Shown: in pieces, positions 1 to 6,215 of the stretch
Position numbering within the stretch: the stretch's first letter is position 1
How the letters are laid out: the number at the start of each line of letters is the position of its first letter
Origin: CAYTSA01 sp964440345
GTDB taxonomy: Bacteria > Desulfobacterota > Desulfovibrionia > Desulfovibrionales > Desulfovibrionaceae
Assembly (NCBI GenBank): GCA_964440345.1
Contig: CAYTSA010000098.1
Coordinates: 1 to 13,629 of the forward strand
DNA: 13,629 nucleotides
Reading direction: 5' to 3'
Translations under genes and position numbers: made by a program
The notes under the pieces: generated by a model
Database searches by the model: none
The model's input: the letters and a program-made list of their open reading frames with translations, nothing else
Told to the model about the DNA's origin: nothing

Positions 1-52
1 CGGGCCTGTAGAGGACTTTCACCTCCAAGTGGGTGCGCCCTGCCGGGCGCAC
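1..52 (-). mobile_element. 5' end of a group II intron (class IIC-like), partial
   Basis: Read on the minus strand, the DNA from 52 down to the window edge starts GTGCGCCCGGCAGGGCGCAC and continues with a GGAGGTGAAAGTCCTCTAC element. Group II introns start with GUGYG. The opening CCCGGCA..GGG hairpin followed by a short stem around GUGAAAGUCC or GUGAGAGUCC is the start of domain I in class IIC introns; the Oceanobacillus iheyensis IIC intron opens almost the same way. Class IIC introns are known to insert just 3' of rho-independent terminators, and this one sits right after the terminator of the tRNA-Arg gene. The reverse transcriptase/maturase reading frame and domains V-VI would lie to the left, outside the window, so completeness and activity cannot be judged. 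These are the first 52 intron bases; base 52 is the proposed first nucleotide. Confidence 0.82.
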
Positions 53-108
53 CAAGAAAAAAGGGTCTAGCACTTAGTGCTAAACCCTTGATTTTCTTGG
101 TGCGCCCG
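44..108. repeat. 17-bp perfect inverted repeat joining tRNA 3' end and intron 5' end
   Basis: Bases 44-60 (CGGGCGCACCAAGAAAA) are the exact reverse complement of 92-108 and flank the terminator hairpin. One arm is the 3' acceptor strand, CCA and first downstream bases of tRNA-Arg. The other arm is the terminator T-tract plus the first nine bases of the group II intron. The A/T half of the arms is explained by the A-tract/T-tract of a bidirectional terminator; the CGGGCGCAC half is a match between the intron 5' end and the tRNA acceptor. Confidence 0.9.
56..89 (-). terminator. rho-independent terminator of tRNA-Arg
   Basis: Just after the tRNA CCA end on the minus strand comes AAGGGTTTAGCAC, a TAA loop, then GTGCTAGACCCTT running into a T-tract (TTTTTTCTTG). 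The stem has 12 pairs and one mismatch. The T-tract ends exactly where the group II intron begins. The stem can be extended by outer pairs; see the separate inverted repeat entry. Confidence 0.85.
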
Positions 109-174
109 AGAGGATTCGAACCTCTGACCTACGGATTCGTAGTCCGGCGCTCTATCCGGCTGAGCTACGGGCGC
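98..174 (-). tRNA. tRNA-Arg (anticodon ACG)
   Basis: A complete 77-base cloverleaf is seen on the minus strand. The acceptor GCGCCCG pairs with CGGGCGC and is followed by A and an encoded CCA. The D stem is GCTC/GAGC. The anticodon loop CTACGAA gives anticodon ACG (138-140 on the plus strand), and the T arm is AGAGG-TTCGAAT-CCTCT. It closely resembles the usual bacterial tRNA-Arg(ACG), whose A34 is normally deaminated to inosine by TadA so that it reads CGU, CGC and CGA. The outermost anticodon-stem pair (27-43) is a C-T mismatch, which should be tolerated. The gene has its own promoter upstream and terminator downstream, so it is a single-gene unit. Confidence 0.97.
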
Positions 175-550
175 GTGTGAAGAAGAGACACTTATACCTC
201 TGCAGCACTGCTGTCAACCTTTTGGAAAGGGGTTTTTGCTGTTTTTCGGCTGCACAGTAACATTCCATTTGGCGGGGTACAGGCGGCGTACCAGCGTGAG
301 CGATATTCACAGGGTTCGCCCATTCTGTCTTTCCATGGCGCAGTTCACATGACAGAACGAATCTCATACAATCATAGGCAGTTAAAGAGCACGGCTGCAA
401 GGGTCGTCCCTGCTCTACGCCGATATGCTTTCAGCCAGTCTGAACGGCGCCGCTTGGCGGATGCTCTTTACTTACATCTGAGTGCATCTGCGCGCCATCA
501 GCGGCGTCTGCGGTTAATCGTCCAGCGAGTGCAGCAACAGCCCGCGCCTG
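175..550. other. non-coding stretch between tRNA-Arg and the tail fibre gene
   Basis: Apart from the tRNA promoter, no gene can be supported here. Short open frames exist on both strands but none has a ribosome binding site or recognisable protein character. A second possible minus-strand promoter, TTGCAG (395-400) with TATGAT (371-376) and an 18-base spacer, could feed the tRNA unit. A small GC-rich hairpin (CCGC-TTG-GCGG, about 448-458) lies downstream of the tail fibre but lacks a T-tract. The left junction of the prophage with the chromosome must lie in this stretch or near 551; no attachment-site duplication was recognised. Confidence 0.5.
191..217 (-). promoter_or_regulatory. sigma-70-type promoter of tRNA-Arg
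   Basis: On the minus strand there is a perfect -35 TTGACA (212-217) and a -10 TATAAG (191-196), separated by 15 bases. The -10 lies 16 bases before the mature tRNA 5' end, leaving a short leader for RNase P to remove. The slightly short spacer is the only departure from consensus. Confidence 0.72.
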
Positions 551-3082
551 CTACGCCTGTATCGCGCCAAACCCCTTCCACGTGCCCGGGGTCCCGGCCG
601 TGGTGCAGACCCAGCCGATGTATTCGCCCGGGTCCGGGTCCGAGTTCCAGACGATGTCGCCCTTTTTCCATGTGCCCGCGGTGGGGATGCCCGGCGTGGC
701 CACCGGGATTTCGCCAAAGCCCTTCCACGTACCTGGCGCGCCTGAGGCTATGCACACCCAGCCCACGTATTCCGCATTGTCCGGGTCCGTGTTCCAGACG
801 ATGGCGCCCTTGTTCCATGTCCCGCTGACAGGGTACGTGGAGGCTGTATCGTGCACCAGGCCAAAGGCTGACCAGGTTCCGGGTTCTCCGGCTGAAACGC
901 AGACCCAGCCGGCCGGTTCTCCCACGTCCGGGCTGGCGTTCCAGACCATATCGCCGCGGGCCCAGGTCCCGCTGTCCGGCGCGGCGGTCCCGGTTCCCCG
1001 AGCCTGGCCAAAGGCGCGCCACTGCCCGGGCTCCCCGGCTTCCACACAGACCCAGCCCACAGCGTCGCCTTCAGCTGGCTCTGTATTCCAAACCAGCGCG
1101 CCCTGTTCCCAGTAGCCTGCGTTGGGGGCGTTCTCTGCAGCGCTGGCCCGGGGCTCCGGTCCGTACGTGCGGCCATAGGTCAAATTATGCATAGCCAAGA
1201 TGGAGTTCGACGCGCCGCTGTCGTTGGTCAGGGTCACGTTCCCGTGGCCAACGAGCACGATTTTTCCTGGCTCTATGTCCAGATAGGCCGGCCAGCGCCT
1301 GTTCTCATACAGATGCACCTCCACGGGCATTGCCGCGGCCTTGGCCAGATTGCGGCACACCATCTGCAGCGCGTCCGTGGCGCCGTCCGGGTTGCATATT
1401 CCCTTGACGTGAACTGCGTCAGCCAGCAACGCATCTGGCGAGGAGTAATAGGTGTCCAACACAGGCAAGTCCACACAGCCGTTTATAGAGTCATTGTCTG
1501 TAAAAGTTGTGTAAGTGGAGGCCGCGCCTTCGATTTCCAGTATGTGCAGCGGCCAGAGAGGAATGGAGTCGCCGTCAGCCTGGCCTTTAAGAAAGGTGTT
1601 GTTACTGATGCGCACGCCAGACAATGAGGTGCCCTTCAGGTGGATGTGCGAGCGCTTGCCCACGGTCGAGCCGTCCCGGCCGTTACGGTAGAACTGGTTC
1701 CCGGAGATGTTCCAGTTTGTGGAGTTGAACAGATAAATGGCGGTTTCGTCCTGGGCGTCGAAGAGATTGTTGCTGACCACGTTTGCCCGGCACTGGTAAC
1801 CCATTATGGCGCGGGTGTTCCACTCGAAGCGGTTGCCGTCGAAAATATTGAAGCCGGCCCCGGTAGTCAGGTGAAAGGGCGTATCGTTACTGGTGAAAAT
1901 ACAGCTCTGGAAGACCGAGTCCGTAAGCACCCCGCGAAAGGGCTTGCCGCAGTTGAAGAACCCGCAGCCTTGGACCTTGAGCGCCCCAAAGGTCTGGGCA
2001 TGACTGGGATCGCTGACGACGTGCTCCAGGTTTTCGAAGCGGCAGTTGATGAGCGTCACATGGTCGGCCTGGGCGGAAAAGAAGTCATCCTGATCAGTGC
2101 GCACTTGACCGGATCGGAACACCATGTTCATGAACGAGGTCTTGTCTGCAGCCGAGAACAACGCTCCATGGTTGCTGGGCAGGTACTGCAGCACCGCGGC
2201 GATATCCTTATACGTTGGCTCGGCCTGTTGGAAGTCGTGGCTCCAGTCTATGTAGCCGGAATACGGTTTTTCCCCTTCCACATGGGTCCCGGCGATCAGG
2301 GGAACAGGTTCTGTAATGCAGTACAATCCCACCGGAAAGCGGACCCGGGTAAAGATAAAGGTTTTCTGCAGGGCTCTGGTGTCGTCATTCACGCCGTCGG
2401 CCACAGCGCCGAACCACTGGGGCAGGACCATGTTCAAAGGATCACCGGCCACGTCGCCGTCGCCGCTAATGATTTGTTTGCGGCCGGCTTCTATCCGGCA
2501 GTTCAGGGTCAGGGTTACGCCCAGCCCGATGTCTATCACCGCCCCGGGCTGAAAGCGCAGCCGCACAGTGGCCGGCACGGCCAGGTCAGTTTCCAGGCTG
2601 TACGTGTGGCCGCCCGGCAGTTCTATGGCCGCAGGGCCGCCGCCAGCCTGGGCTATGCTCCAGGCCAGACTCCCTTCCACAGTTTCGTCGCCGTGGTCGC
2701 TGATGGAGCTGCTGGCGGCAACGTAGCGCACGCCCTTGACCTCGCCGCCCGAGACAGTATCCAGCCGGCCGGTCTGGATAAAGCTGTCCAGCCCACCCGC
2801 GGTGAGCCGCAGCTCCACCCTGTCGCCAGCAGCGAATTCCCGGGCGCTGGTCCCCTCCTGAGCCCGCTCAATGGTCAGCGTATCGCCGGTGCGGGCGGCG
2901 GCCTTGACGATTTCCGGCTCATTGGCTGCGTCCACCAGGGTGCACATGAAGTATTCGCCCAGCCCGCTGTCCGGAGCCGGGAAAAGGGCGCCGTCGCCGG
3001 CGGCCACGGTAAGGGAAAGGTCGCCGGCTCCGAGCGCGGCTGCCAGCGTAGAGACAGCGTTGTTGGCGTACAGCAGGGTCAT
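551..3082 (-). CDS. phage tail fibre / tailspike with beta-helix and four C-terminal repeats
   Basis: An 843-residue virion protein, likely the receptor-binding fibre or spike. Residues 1-105 (starting MTLLYANNAVS and ending around AGDRVELRLTAGGLD) match the N-terminal attachment domain common to tail fibres of many prophages. Around residues 223-260, WFGAVADGVNDDTRALQ and FPVGLY are the signature of the pectate-lyase-3 superfamily, a right-handed beta-helix. The following 350 residues are rich in N-x-F/I turns (ISNNTF, ISGNQFY), as expected for such a helix, which in spikes may bind or cut surface polysaccharide. Residues 656-843 are four tandem repeats of 49 residues (the last 41) built on GTWxxGDIVWN...GWVC...GTWxxFG. 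The start at 3082 is chosen because AAGGAGGAAATCGAC sits directly before that ATG; an upstream in-frame ATG at 3115 lacks this. The gene ends the phage operon. Whether it is an active depolymerase cannot be told from sequence. Confidence 0.88.
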   Translation of the reverse strand: MTLLYANNAVSTLAAALGAGDLSLTVAAGDGALFPAPDSGLGEYFMCTLVDAANEPEIVKAAARTGDTLTIERAQEGTSAREFAAGDRVELRLTAGGLDSFIQTGRLDTVSGGEVKGVRYVAASSSISDHGDETVEGSLAWSIAQAGGGPAAIELPGGHTYSLETDLAVPATVRLRFQPGAVIDIGLGVTLTLNCRIEAGRKQIISGDGDVAGDPLNMVLPQWFGAVADGVNDDTRALQKTFIFTRVRFPVGLYCITEPVPLIAGTHVEGEKPYSGYIDWSHDFQQAEPTYKDIAAVLQYLPSNHGALFSAADKTSFMNMVFRSGQVRTDQDDFFSAQADHVTLINCRFENLEHVVSDPSHAQTFGALKVQGCGFFNCGKPFRGVLTDSVFQSCIFTSNDTPFHLTTGAGFNIFDGNRFEWNTRAIMGYQCRANVVSNNLFDAQDETAIYLFNSTNWNISGNQFYRNGRDGSTVGKRSHIHLKGTSLSGVRISNNTFLKGQADGDSIPLWPLHILEIEGAASTYTTFTDNDSINGCVDLPVLDTYYSSPDALLADAVHVKGICNPDGATDALQMVCRNLAKAAAMPVEVHLYENRRWPAYLDIEPGKIVLVGHGNVTLTNDSGASNSILAMHNLTYGRTYGPEPRASAAENAPNAGYWEQGALVWNTEPAEGDAVGWVCVEAGEPGQWRAFGQARGTGTAAPDSGTWARGDMVWNASPDVGEPAGWVCVSAGEPGTWSAFGLVHDTASTYPVSGTWNKGAIVWNTDPDNAEYVGWVCIASGAPGTWKGFGEIPVATPGIPTAGTWKKGDIVWNSDPDPGEYIGWVCTTAGTPGTWKGFGAIQA
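554..1117 (-). repeat. four tandem 147-bp coding repeats (49-residue modules)
   Basis: The last 188 codons of the tail fibre encode four modules beginning GYWEQG, GTWARG, GTWNKG and GTWKKG. Each has VWN near position 10, GWVC at 21-24 and W-x-x-F-G at 33-37. The first three are exactly 49 residues long and the fourth is 41. The modules have diverged at DNA level but keep strict register, so they look like duplicated and maintained small binding domains rather than recent slippage. Confidence 0.9.
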
Positions 3083-3104
3083 GTCGATTTCCTCCTTGAA
3101 ACAC

Positions 3105-3767
3105 TCATGCGCCAAAAGAGCGCGGCTGGACGGCTCGGCTGGCGGTGGTAGCGCCTTTTAGCCGCTCGTTCTTGGCCCGGACCAGGCCGTTGAGAAAGCG
3201 GCGCTCCTCGACCAGCCCGGCCTGGGGGTCGGTCCATTCCTTGTGCGGCATACGCAACAGCCGGGCCAGGGCGCCGGAACAGAGAACGTCGCGCCAGACT
3301 GTGCACAGCCAGTCCACCACTTCCTGGTCTGGTTGGGGGATGGTCCCGGGCCGGCTCGGTTTCAACGCCGCTTGTACGGTCATGCCAGCCGGCCTGTCCT
3401 CTGTGGGAATGGGGACAAGCCGGATGGACCGCGGGTGCTGCACCAGGAACCGAGTGGACCGGGCGCCCTCCAGGGCCCGCCAGCCGGGAAACTCCCGGTC
3501 CAGGTCTTCATCCACAGCCGGGGCGAGCTTGGCCTGGTCGATGCGTACAGACAGAACCAGGCTCAGCTCCGCGCCGGCCGGCGCAGCCAGGTCATACAGC
3601 GGCTGGTCGGCGTTCACATCCATGGCCGGCAGCTCCACACGCCAGATCAAGCCCTGGTCGCACAGGGTTGCAGCGGCGGCGTGCAGGGCCACGGCGGCCA
3701 TGGACCGAGGCGCGCCTGGCGCGTAAGGAAGGACGTCCGGCAACAGTTGGTCCCATACGGTGCTCAT
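3105..3767 (-). CDS. phage structural protein, probable head-tail adaptor or tail component
   Basis: This 220-residue protein begins MSTVWDQLLPDVLPYAPGAP. Phage proteins of this kind, with a W-D-x-x-LP-x-VLPY-x-PG-x-P start and a C-terminal W-x-DPQ segment, typically follow a DUF6682-type gene in prophage structural operons; I know no established function. The middle is beta-rich with an FLVQHP-x-SIRLVPIP stretch, suggesting a virion component at the neck or tail. The start codon overlaps the stop of the preceding gene (ATGA, 3764-3767), implying translational coupling. A good AAGGAGT ribosome binding site lies upstream. The frame is intact. The exact role is inferred from position only. Confidence 0.72.
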   Translation of the reverse strand: MSTVWDQLLPDVLPYAPGAPRSMAAVALHAAAATLCDQGLIWRVELPAMDVNADQPLYDLAAPAGAELSLVLSVRIDQAKLAPAVDEDLDREFPGWRALEGARSTRFLVQHPRSIRLVPIPTEDRPAGMTVQAALKPSRPGTIPQPDQEVVDWLCTVWRDVLCSGALARLLRMPHKEWTDPQAGLVEERRFLNGLVRAKNERLKGATTASRAVQPRSFGA

Positions 3768-4420
3768 GATTTCACTCCTTGCGCGCTGGGGGCGTGTTGT
3801 TGGGCGGCGTTCATGTCTACGCCCAGAGTCTGGAAAAAGGCCTGGTAGTGCGCTTGGGCCCGGGTTTCCGCGGACCGGGATTCCGCGTCCGTTGCCAGCG
3901 CCCGGTAGAGCATGAAGTCGAGCAAAGGGCCGGCGTACACGCCGTCCAGGGCGATGGCCTCGTCCTCTGCCGCAGGCGCGGCTGGCGAGACAGCGTAGAC
4001 CAGCTCGACGTACAGGGTTCCGGAGTCCGGCGCGGCCGGATGCACGCTGAACCGCCGCGGGGAGTGAGCGTCATAGGTCCATTCGTCTATGCTGGCCGCA
4101 CTCTGGTCAGTGCGCCAGTCTGGAGAGAAATCATCCAGCCATTGGCGCCGGGCAAAGCGCACCGGCGAGCCCGGCGTTGCGCCGTCCGGGCCCATGTTCC
4201 GCAGCACGTCCAGGACCCGGAAACCGTCGTCCGGAATGGTTTGTTGCGACCCGGGGGCCAGCGCAAACACAGTGATGCGCGACACTGCGTCCGGCCGGGT
4301 CAGGGCGATGCGCCGCTGGGCCTCGGCCAGGTGCTGCATCAGCGCTGTTCGGGGCCAGCGCACGTTGCCTTCGTCGTTCAGCAGCCGGGCCGCCATATTT
4401 ACCAACTCGCCGGCGAGCAT
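3764..4420 (-). CDS. DUF6682-like phage protein (putative neck/tail-tube adaptor)
   Basis: This 218-residue protein has the hallmark of the phage family I know as DUF6682: an N-terminal ARLLNDEGNVRW segment followed by LAEAQRRIALTRPDAV, a middle VLDVLRNMGPDG, and a C-terminal LDGVYAGPLLDFMLYRAL plus A-x-x-HYQAF. Members lie between capsid and tail genes of short- or long-tailed prophages and are thought to be neck or adaptor proteins; the function is not proven. The ATG at 4418-4420 lies three bases beyond the TAA of the upstream small gene and has only a weak GGTGG-like site, so it is probably translated by coupling. Its stop overlaps the next start. Length appears full for the family. Confidence 0.78.
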   Translation of the reverse strand: MLAGELVNMAARLLNDEGNVRWPRTALMQHLAEAQRRIALTRPDAVSRITVFALAPGSQQTIPDDGFRVLDVLRNMGPDGATPGSPVRFARRQWLDDFSPDWRTDQSAASIDEWTYDAHSPRRFSVHPAAPDSGTLYVELVYAVSPAAPAAEDEAIALDGVYAGPLLDFMLYRALATDAESRSAETRAQAHYQAFFQTLGVDMNAAQQHAPSAQGVKS

Positions 4421-4423
4421 TGC

Positions 4424-4684
4424 TTAGCCCACCACGGAATAAGCGAAACGTTTGACGTCCTTGGGCCGGGAAGCGTCGCCTGCGCTGCGTTCAAAGACGG
4501 TCTGTTCTGCATTGTCGAACACTTCCATCACTTCGCCCGGCAGCTCCACCTCGTGCTCGCGCTTGATGAGGTAGGCCACGCCGTTCACGGAGACAAAGAT
4601 GTCGTCCGAGCCGCCAGAGCCTTCCTGGTTGTGAAAGATGACTTTCACGTTGTCTTTGCGTTTGGTTTTAGGGCTGTCTTTCAT
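4424..4684 (-). CDS. small phage protein of unknown function
   Basis: This 86-residue protein has a basic N-terminus (KDSPKTKRKDNVKV) followed by IFHNQEGSGGSDDIFVSVNGVAYLIKREHEVELPGEVMEVFDNAEQTVFE. The pattern 'V-x-VNG-x-x-Y-x-I-x-R-x-x-x-VELP-x-x-V-x-E-x-x-x-NA' is one I associate with small proteins next to the major capsid gene in prophages, where they may decorate or assist the head. The N-terminal lysines and the absence of a signal peptide or membrane segment fit a cytoplasmic or virion protein. Its GAGGAG ribosome binding site is well placed. It is the first gene after the 414-base gap, exactly where a capsid gene would be expected upstream, so its usual partner seems to be missing. 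Confidence 0.68.
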   Translation of the reverse strand: MKDSPKTKRKDNVKVIFHNQEGSGGSDDIFVSVNGVAYLIKREHEVELPGEVMEVFDNAEQTVFERSAGDASRPKDVKRFAYSVVG

Positions 4685-5098
4685 GAGTTATGTCTCCTCT
4701 GGTTGTAGGTGAATGAAAAGAGTACGCAGCAATGGAGCGCATTCTACGCAGAGCCGGCGGGCGCAAAAGAATGAAAGATTTCCTTGTCTGGGGCGGCAGA
4801 AACGTGCACGCGCCATGTTCACATGAATGGCGGACCCCCCCTTTGGGCAGGCATCGAATTTTCAGGATACGGGGCGCATTCCTAAATTCGTAACCGTGGA
4901 AAACCATGGGCGCATTCGCTGGTTTCACGTAAGCTGTCGCTGGACTGCGCGCCAAAGGCAGGTTTAGATTTTTTTTTGCAGTTTCACACTGTCTCAACGA
5001 TCATGGCCAGCTGCTCTGCGCCGCACCGTTACTGCCGCGATTGCCCGCGCAGAAAAGCAAGATACAAAGACCTAATCCCCTTTTCTCATTTTCCAGCT
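4685..5098. other. 414-base gap inside the phage operon
   Basis: This gap lies between the terminase small subunit and the 86-residue gene, where large terminase, portal and capsid genes normally sit. A minus-strand frame (4668-4997) is open but has no ribosome binding site, no recognisable fold and a proline/arginine-heavy composition, so I do not call it. The gap has a nine-base T run (4969-4977) and three copies of GRGCGCATTC. No clear sigma-70 promoter was found on the minus strand, though the downstream genes would need one if transcription does not read through. Confidence 0.55.
4735..4917. repeat. three dispersed copies of GRGCGCATTC
   Basis: The 10-mer GAGCGCATTC occurs at 4735-4744, and GGGCGCATTC at 4872-4881 and 4908-4917. 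On the minus strand, the direction of the phage genes, they read GAATGCGCYC. The last two are 36 bp apart. They could be binding sites for an activator of the downstream structural genes. Three 10-mers in 180 bp are suggestive but short. Confidence 0.4.
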
Positions 5099-5680
5099 TC
5101 ATGATTTTTCGCCAGGAGACATCTGTTGCCCGTCGATGACAATGTCAAAGACAACCGTCTTGGCGTTTGGATTGGCGGTTTCTTGCTCCTGCAGCTGCGT
5201 TGCCCGCAGCCGTGCCAGGCACTCCCAGGCCCTGACCCGGGCAGAGTGGCTGGCGCCCCGGCCGTAGTAGGTGGCTTCCTGAAACAGCCCTTGGCAGAGC
5301 ATCTGCGGGGACAGGGATTGCGCATCCTTCACCAGCAGCTCAGGGAACAGCATTTGCTCGGAAGCTGCACGGTCATCTAGCTGCTCCTGGCTGGCGTGCA
5401 TTGCATGGCCTGCGCCAGCGCGCAGCGGAGGACATCGAGTATCTTTTTCTTGACTGCGCGCCGTAGCGGCGAAGACAGGTTCCTCTTGCCCGCAGTTTTG
5501 CTGCAGACTCTTTATGCGCTGATCCACGCGCTGATCCCGCAACAGCCTGTGCGCTGTGCGCGCCGCGGTGCTGTGGGCGTAGCCCGCTTCCAGGGCGGCG
5601 GCCATGGGGTCCTGCAAATGAACACAAGCCTTGGCAAAGCGCTCCTGGCGTGGATTAAGCGGTTTCACCGTGTTTGTCAC
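5099..5680 (-). CDS. phage terminase small subunit
   Basis: This 193-residue protein recognises phage DNA and hands it to the large terminase for packaging. Residues 8-60 (LNPRQERFAKAC...AALEAGYAHSTAARTAHRLLRDQRVDQRIKSLQ) fit the Terminase_2 DNA-binding domain, with the typical P-x-Q-x-x-F start, A-A-x-x-AGY core and R-I at the end. A linker follows, then a second helical part (SLSPQMLCQGLFQEATYYGRG...RVRAWECLARL) that would mediate oligomerisation or contact with the large subunit. The start is GTG (5678-5680), overlapping the TGA of the activator gene as GTGA, so translation is probably coupled. No large subunit gene follows, which is unusual because the two are normally adjacent. The frame itself is complete. 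Confidence 0.85.
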   Translation of the reverse strand: MTNTVKPLNPRQERFAKACVHLQDPMAAALEAGYAHSTAARTAHRLLRDQRVDQRIKSLQQNCGQEEPVFAATARSQEKDTRCPPLRAGAGHAMHASQEQLDDRAASEQMLFPELLVKDAQSLSPQMLCQGLFQEATYYGRGASHSARVRAWECLARLRATQLQEQETANPNAKTVVFDIVIDGQQMSPGEKS

Positions 5681-6087
5681 GAGGTCGCCGCCAGTATCTG
5701 ATGCACCCGCCGCCGGGTCAGATTGAACTCTGCAGCCAGCATGGGGACGGAAGCGCCCTGGCTGCGGCGCTGCTGGATCAAGCCCAGACGTATTTGACGC
5801 AGTACGGCGTCGAGTTTGGGAATGCTCAGCCTGTCTCCGCCATACACCTGCGCCAGTTCTCTGGTTTTCTCCATGCCGATGAGTTCAGCCAGGTAGTGCG
5901 TCTTTTTGGGGGCGGCAGGAATGTACACAGTATTGCCTCCCTGGGCGCCGGCCAAGGCTATGGCTGCTTTGGCTCCTATGATCGCCCGCAGCTCGTTCAG
6001 GCTGGCCGGCAACGCGGACCAGTCCAGGGTGTGGACAAAGTCCGGGTCTTCAAGCAGTTCTTGCAACGTCTTTTCCATGTGTATCAT
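5677..6087 (-). CDS. Mor/C-like phage transcription activator
   Basis: This 136-residue protein resembles the Mor transcription activator family (phage Mu Mor and C). Residues 70-100 contain G-M-E-K-T-R-E-L-A-Q-V-YGG-D-x-L-x-IPKLDAVLR, the family's GG-x-x-x-YIP beta-strand and dimer region. Residues 108-134 (RRSQGASVPMLAAEFNLTRRRVHQIL) are the C-terminal helix-turn-helix. A second GGNTVYIP at 50-57 looks like a partial internal echo of the first motif. The Mor family binds promoter DNA and recruits RNA polymerase to turn on middle or late phage genes. The start ATG at 6085-6087 has an AAGGAG site seven bases upstream. It is the first gene of the phage operon, overlaps the terminase gene, and has striking repeat arrays upstream that are its likely operators. 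Confidence 0.75.
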   Translation of the reverse strand: MIHMEKTLQELLEDPDFVHTLDWSALPASLNELRAIIGAKAAIALAGAQGGNTVYIPAAPKKTHYLAELIGMEKTRELAQVYGGDRLSIPKLDAVLRQIRLGLIQQRRSQGASVPMLAAEFNLTRRRVHQILAATS

Positions 6088-6100
6088 GATCGCTCTCCTT

Positions 6101-6117
6101 GTTCGAGATTTCCGAAC
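6101..6117. promoter_or_regulatory. inverted repeat GTTCG-N7-CGAAC in the activator leader
   Basis: GTTCGAGATTTCCGAAC is a two-fold symmetric site (5-bp arms, 7-base spacer) lying 13-30 bases upstream of the activator start codon, immediately before its ribosome binding site. Its position over the transcription start or leader suits a repressor operator. The GTTC-N-GAAC style recalls LexA-type or phage repressor sites, but the motif alone does not identify the protein. Confidence 0.45.
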
Positions 6118-6142
6118 ACGATATCACAGGAAATGCAACGTT

Positions 6143-6180
6143 CCCGTCAGTACCCGCCAGTAAACGCCAGTGCCCGTACA
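6143..6180. repeat. 10-bp direct repeat array (CCCGYCAGTA)
   Basis: Head-to-tail units are CCCGTCAGTA (6143-6152), CCCGCCAGTA (6153-6162), AACGCCAGTG (6163-6172) and a partial CCCGTACA (6173-6180). The core YCAGT recurs every 10 bp, one helical turn, so bound protein copies would line up on one DNA face. On the minus strand the array ends near a TGACGG that lies 17 bases before TGATAT, so it may overlap the -35 region of the activator promoter. Confidence 0.72.
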
Positions 6181-6215
6181 TTTCCTCTTGACAGTATTTT
6201 TTTATCGTACCCGCA

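Noticed and set aside
98..174. tRNA-Arg as the prophage attachment site
   Set aside because: The phage genes lie on the 5' side of the tRNA, beyond its promoter, while integration normally uses the 3' end; no second tRNA fragment is seen in the window.
349..828. 159-residue plus-strand frame near the fibre 3' end
   Set aside because: Arg/Pro/Ser-rich shadow overlapping the repeated fibre modules on the other strand.
1640..3151. Long plus-strand open frame (503 residues) opposite the tail fibre
   Set aside because: Antisense shadow of a clear beta-helix fibre gene; no ribosome site and no protein-family character.
4668..4997. 109-residue minus-strand frame in the phage gap
   Set aside because: No ribosome binding site, odd composition and overlap with the well-supported 86-residue gene start.
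6188..6210. Plus-strand promoter from the perfect TTGACA at 6188
   Set aside because: No -10 at suitable distance and no plus-strand gene follows.
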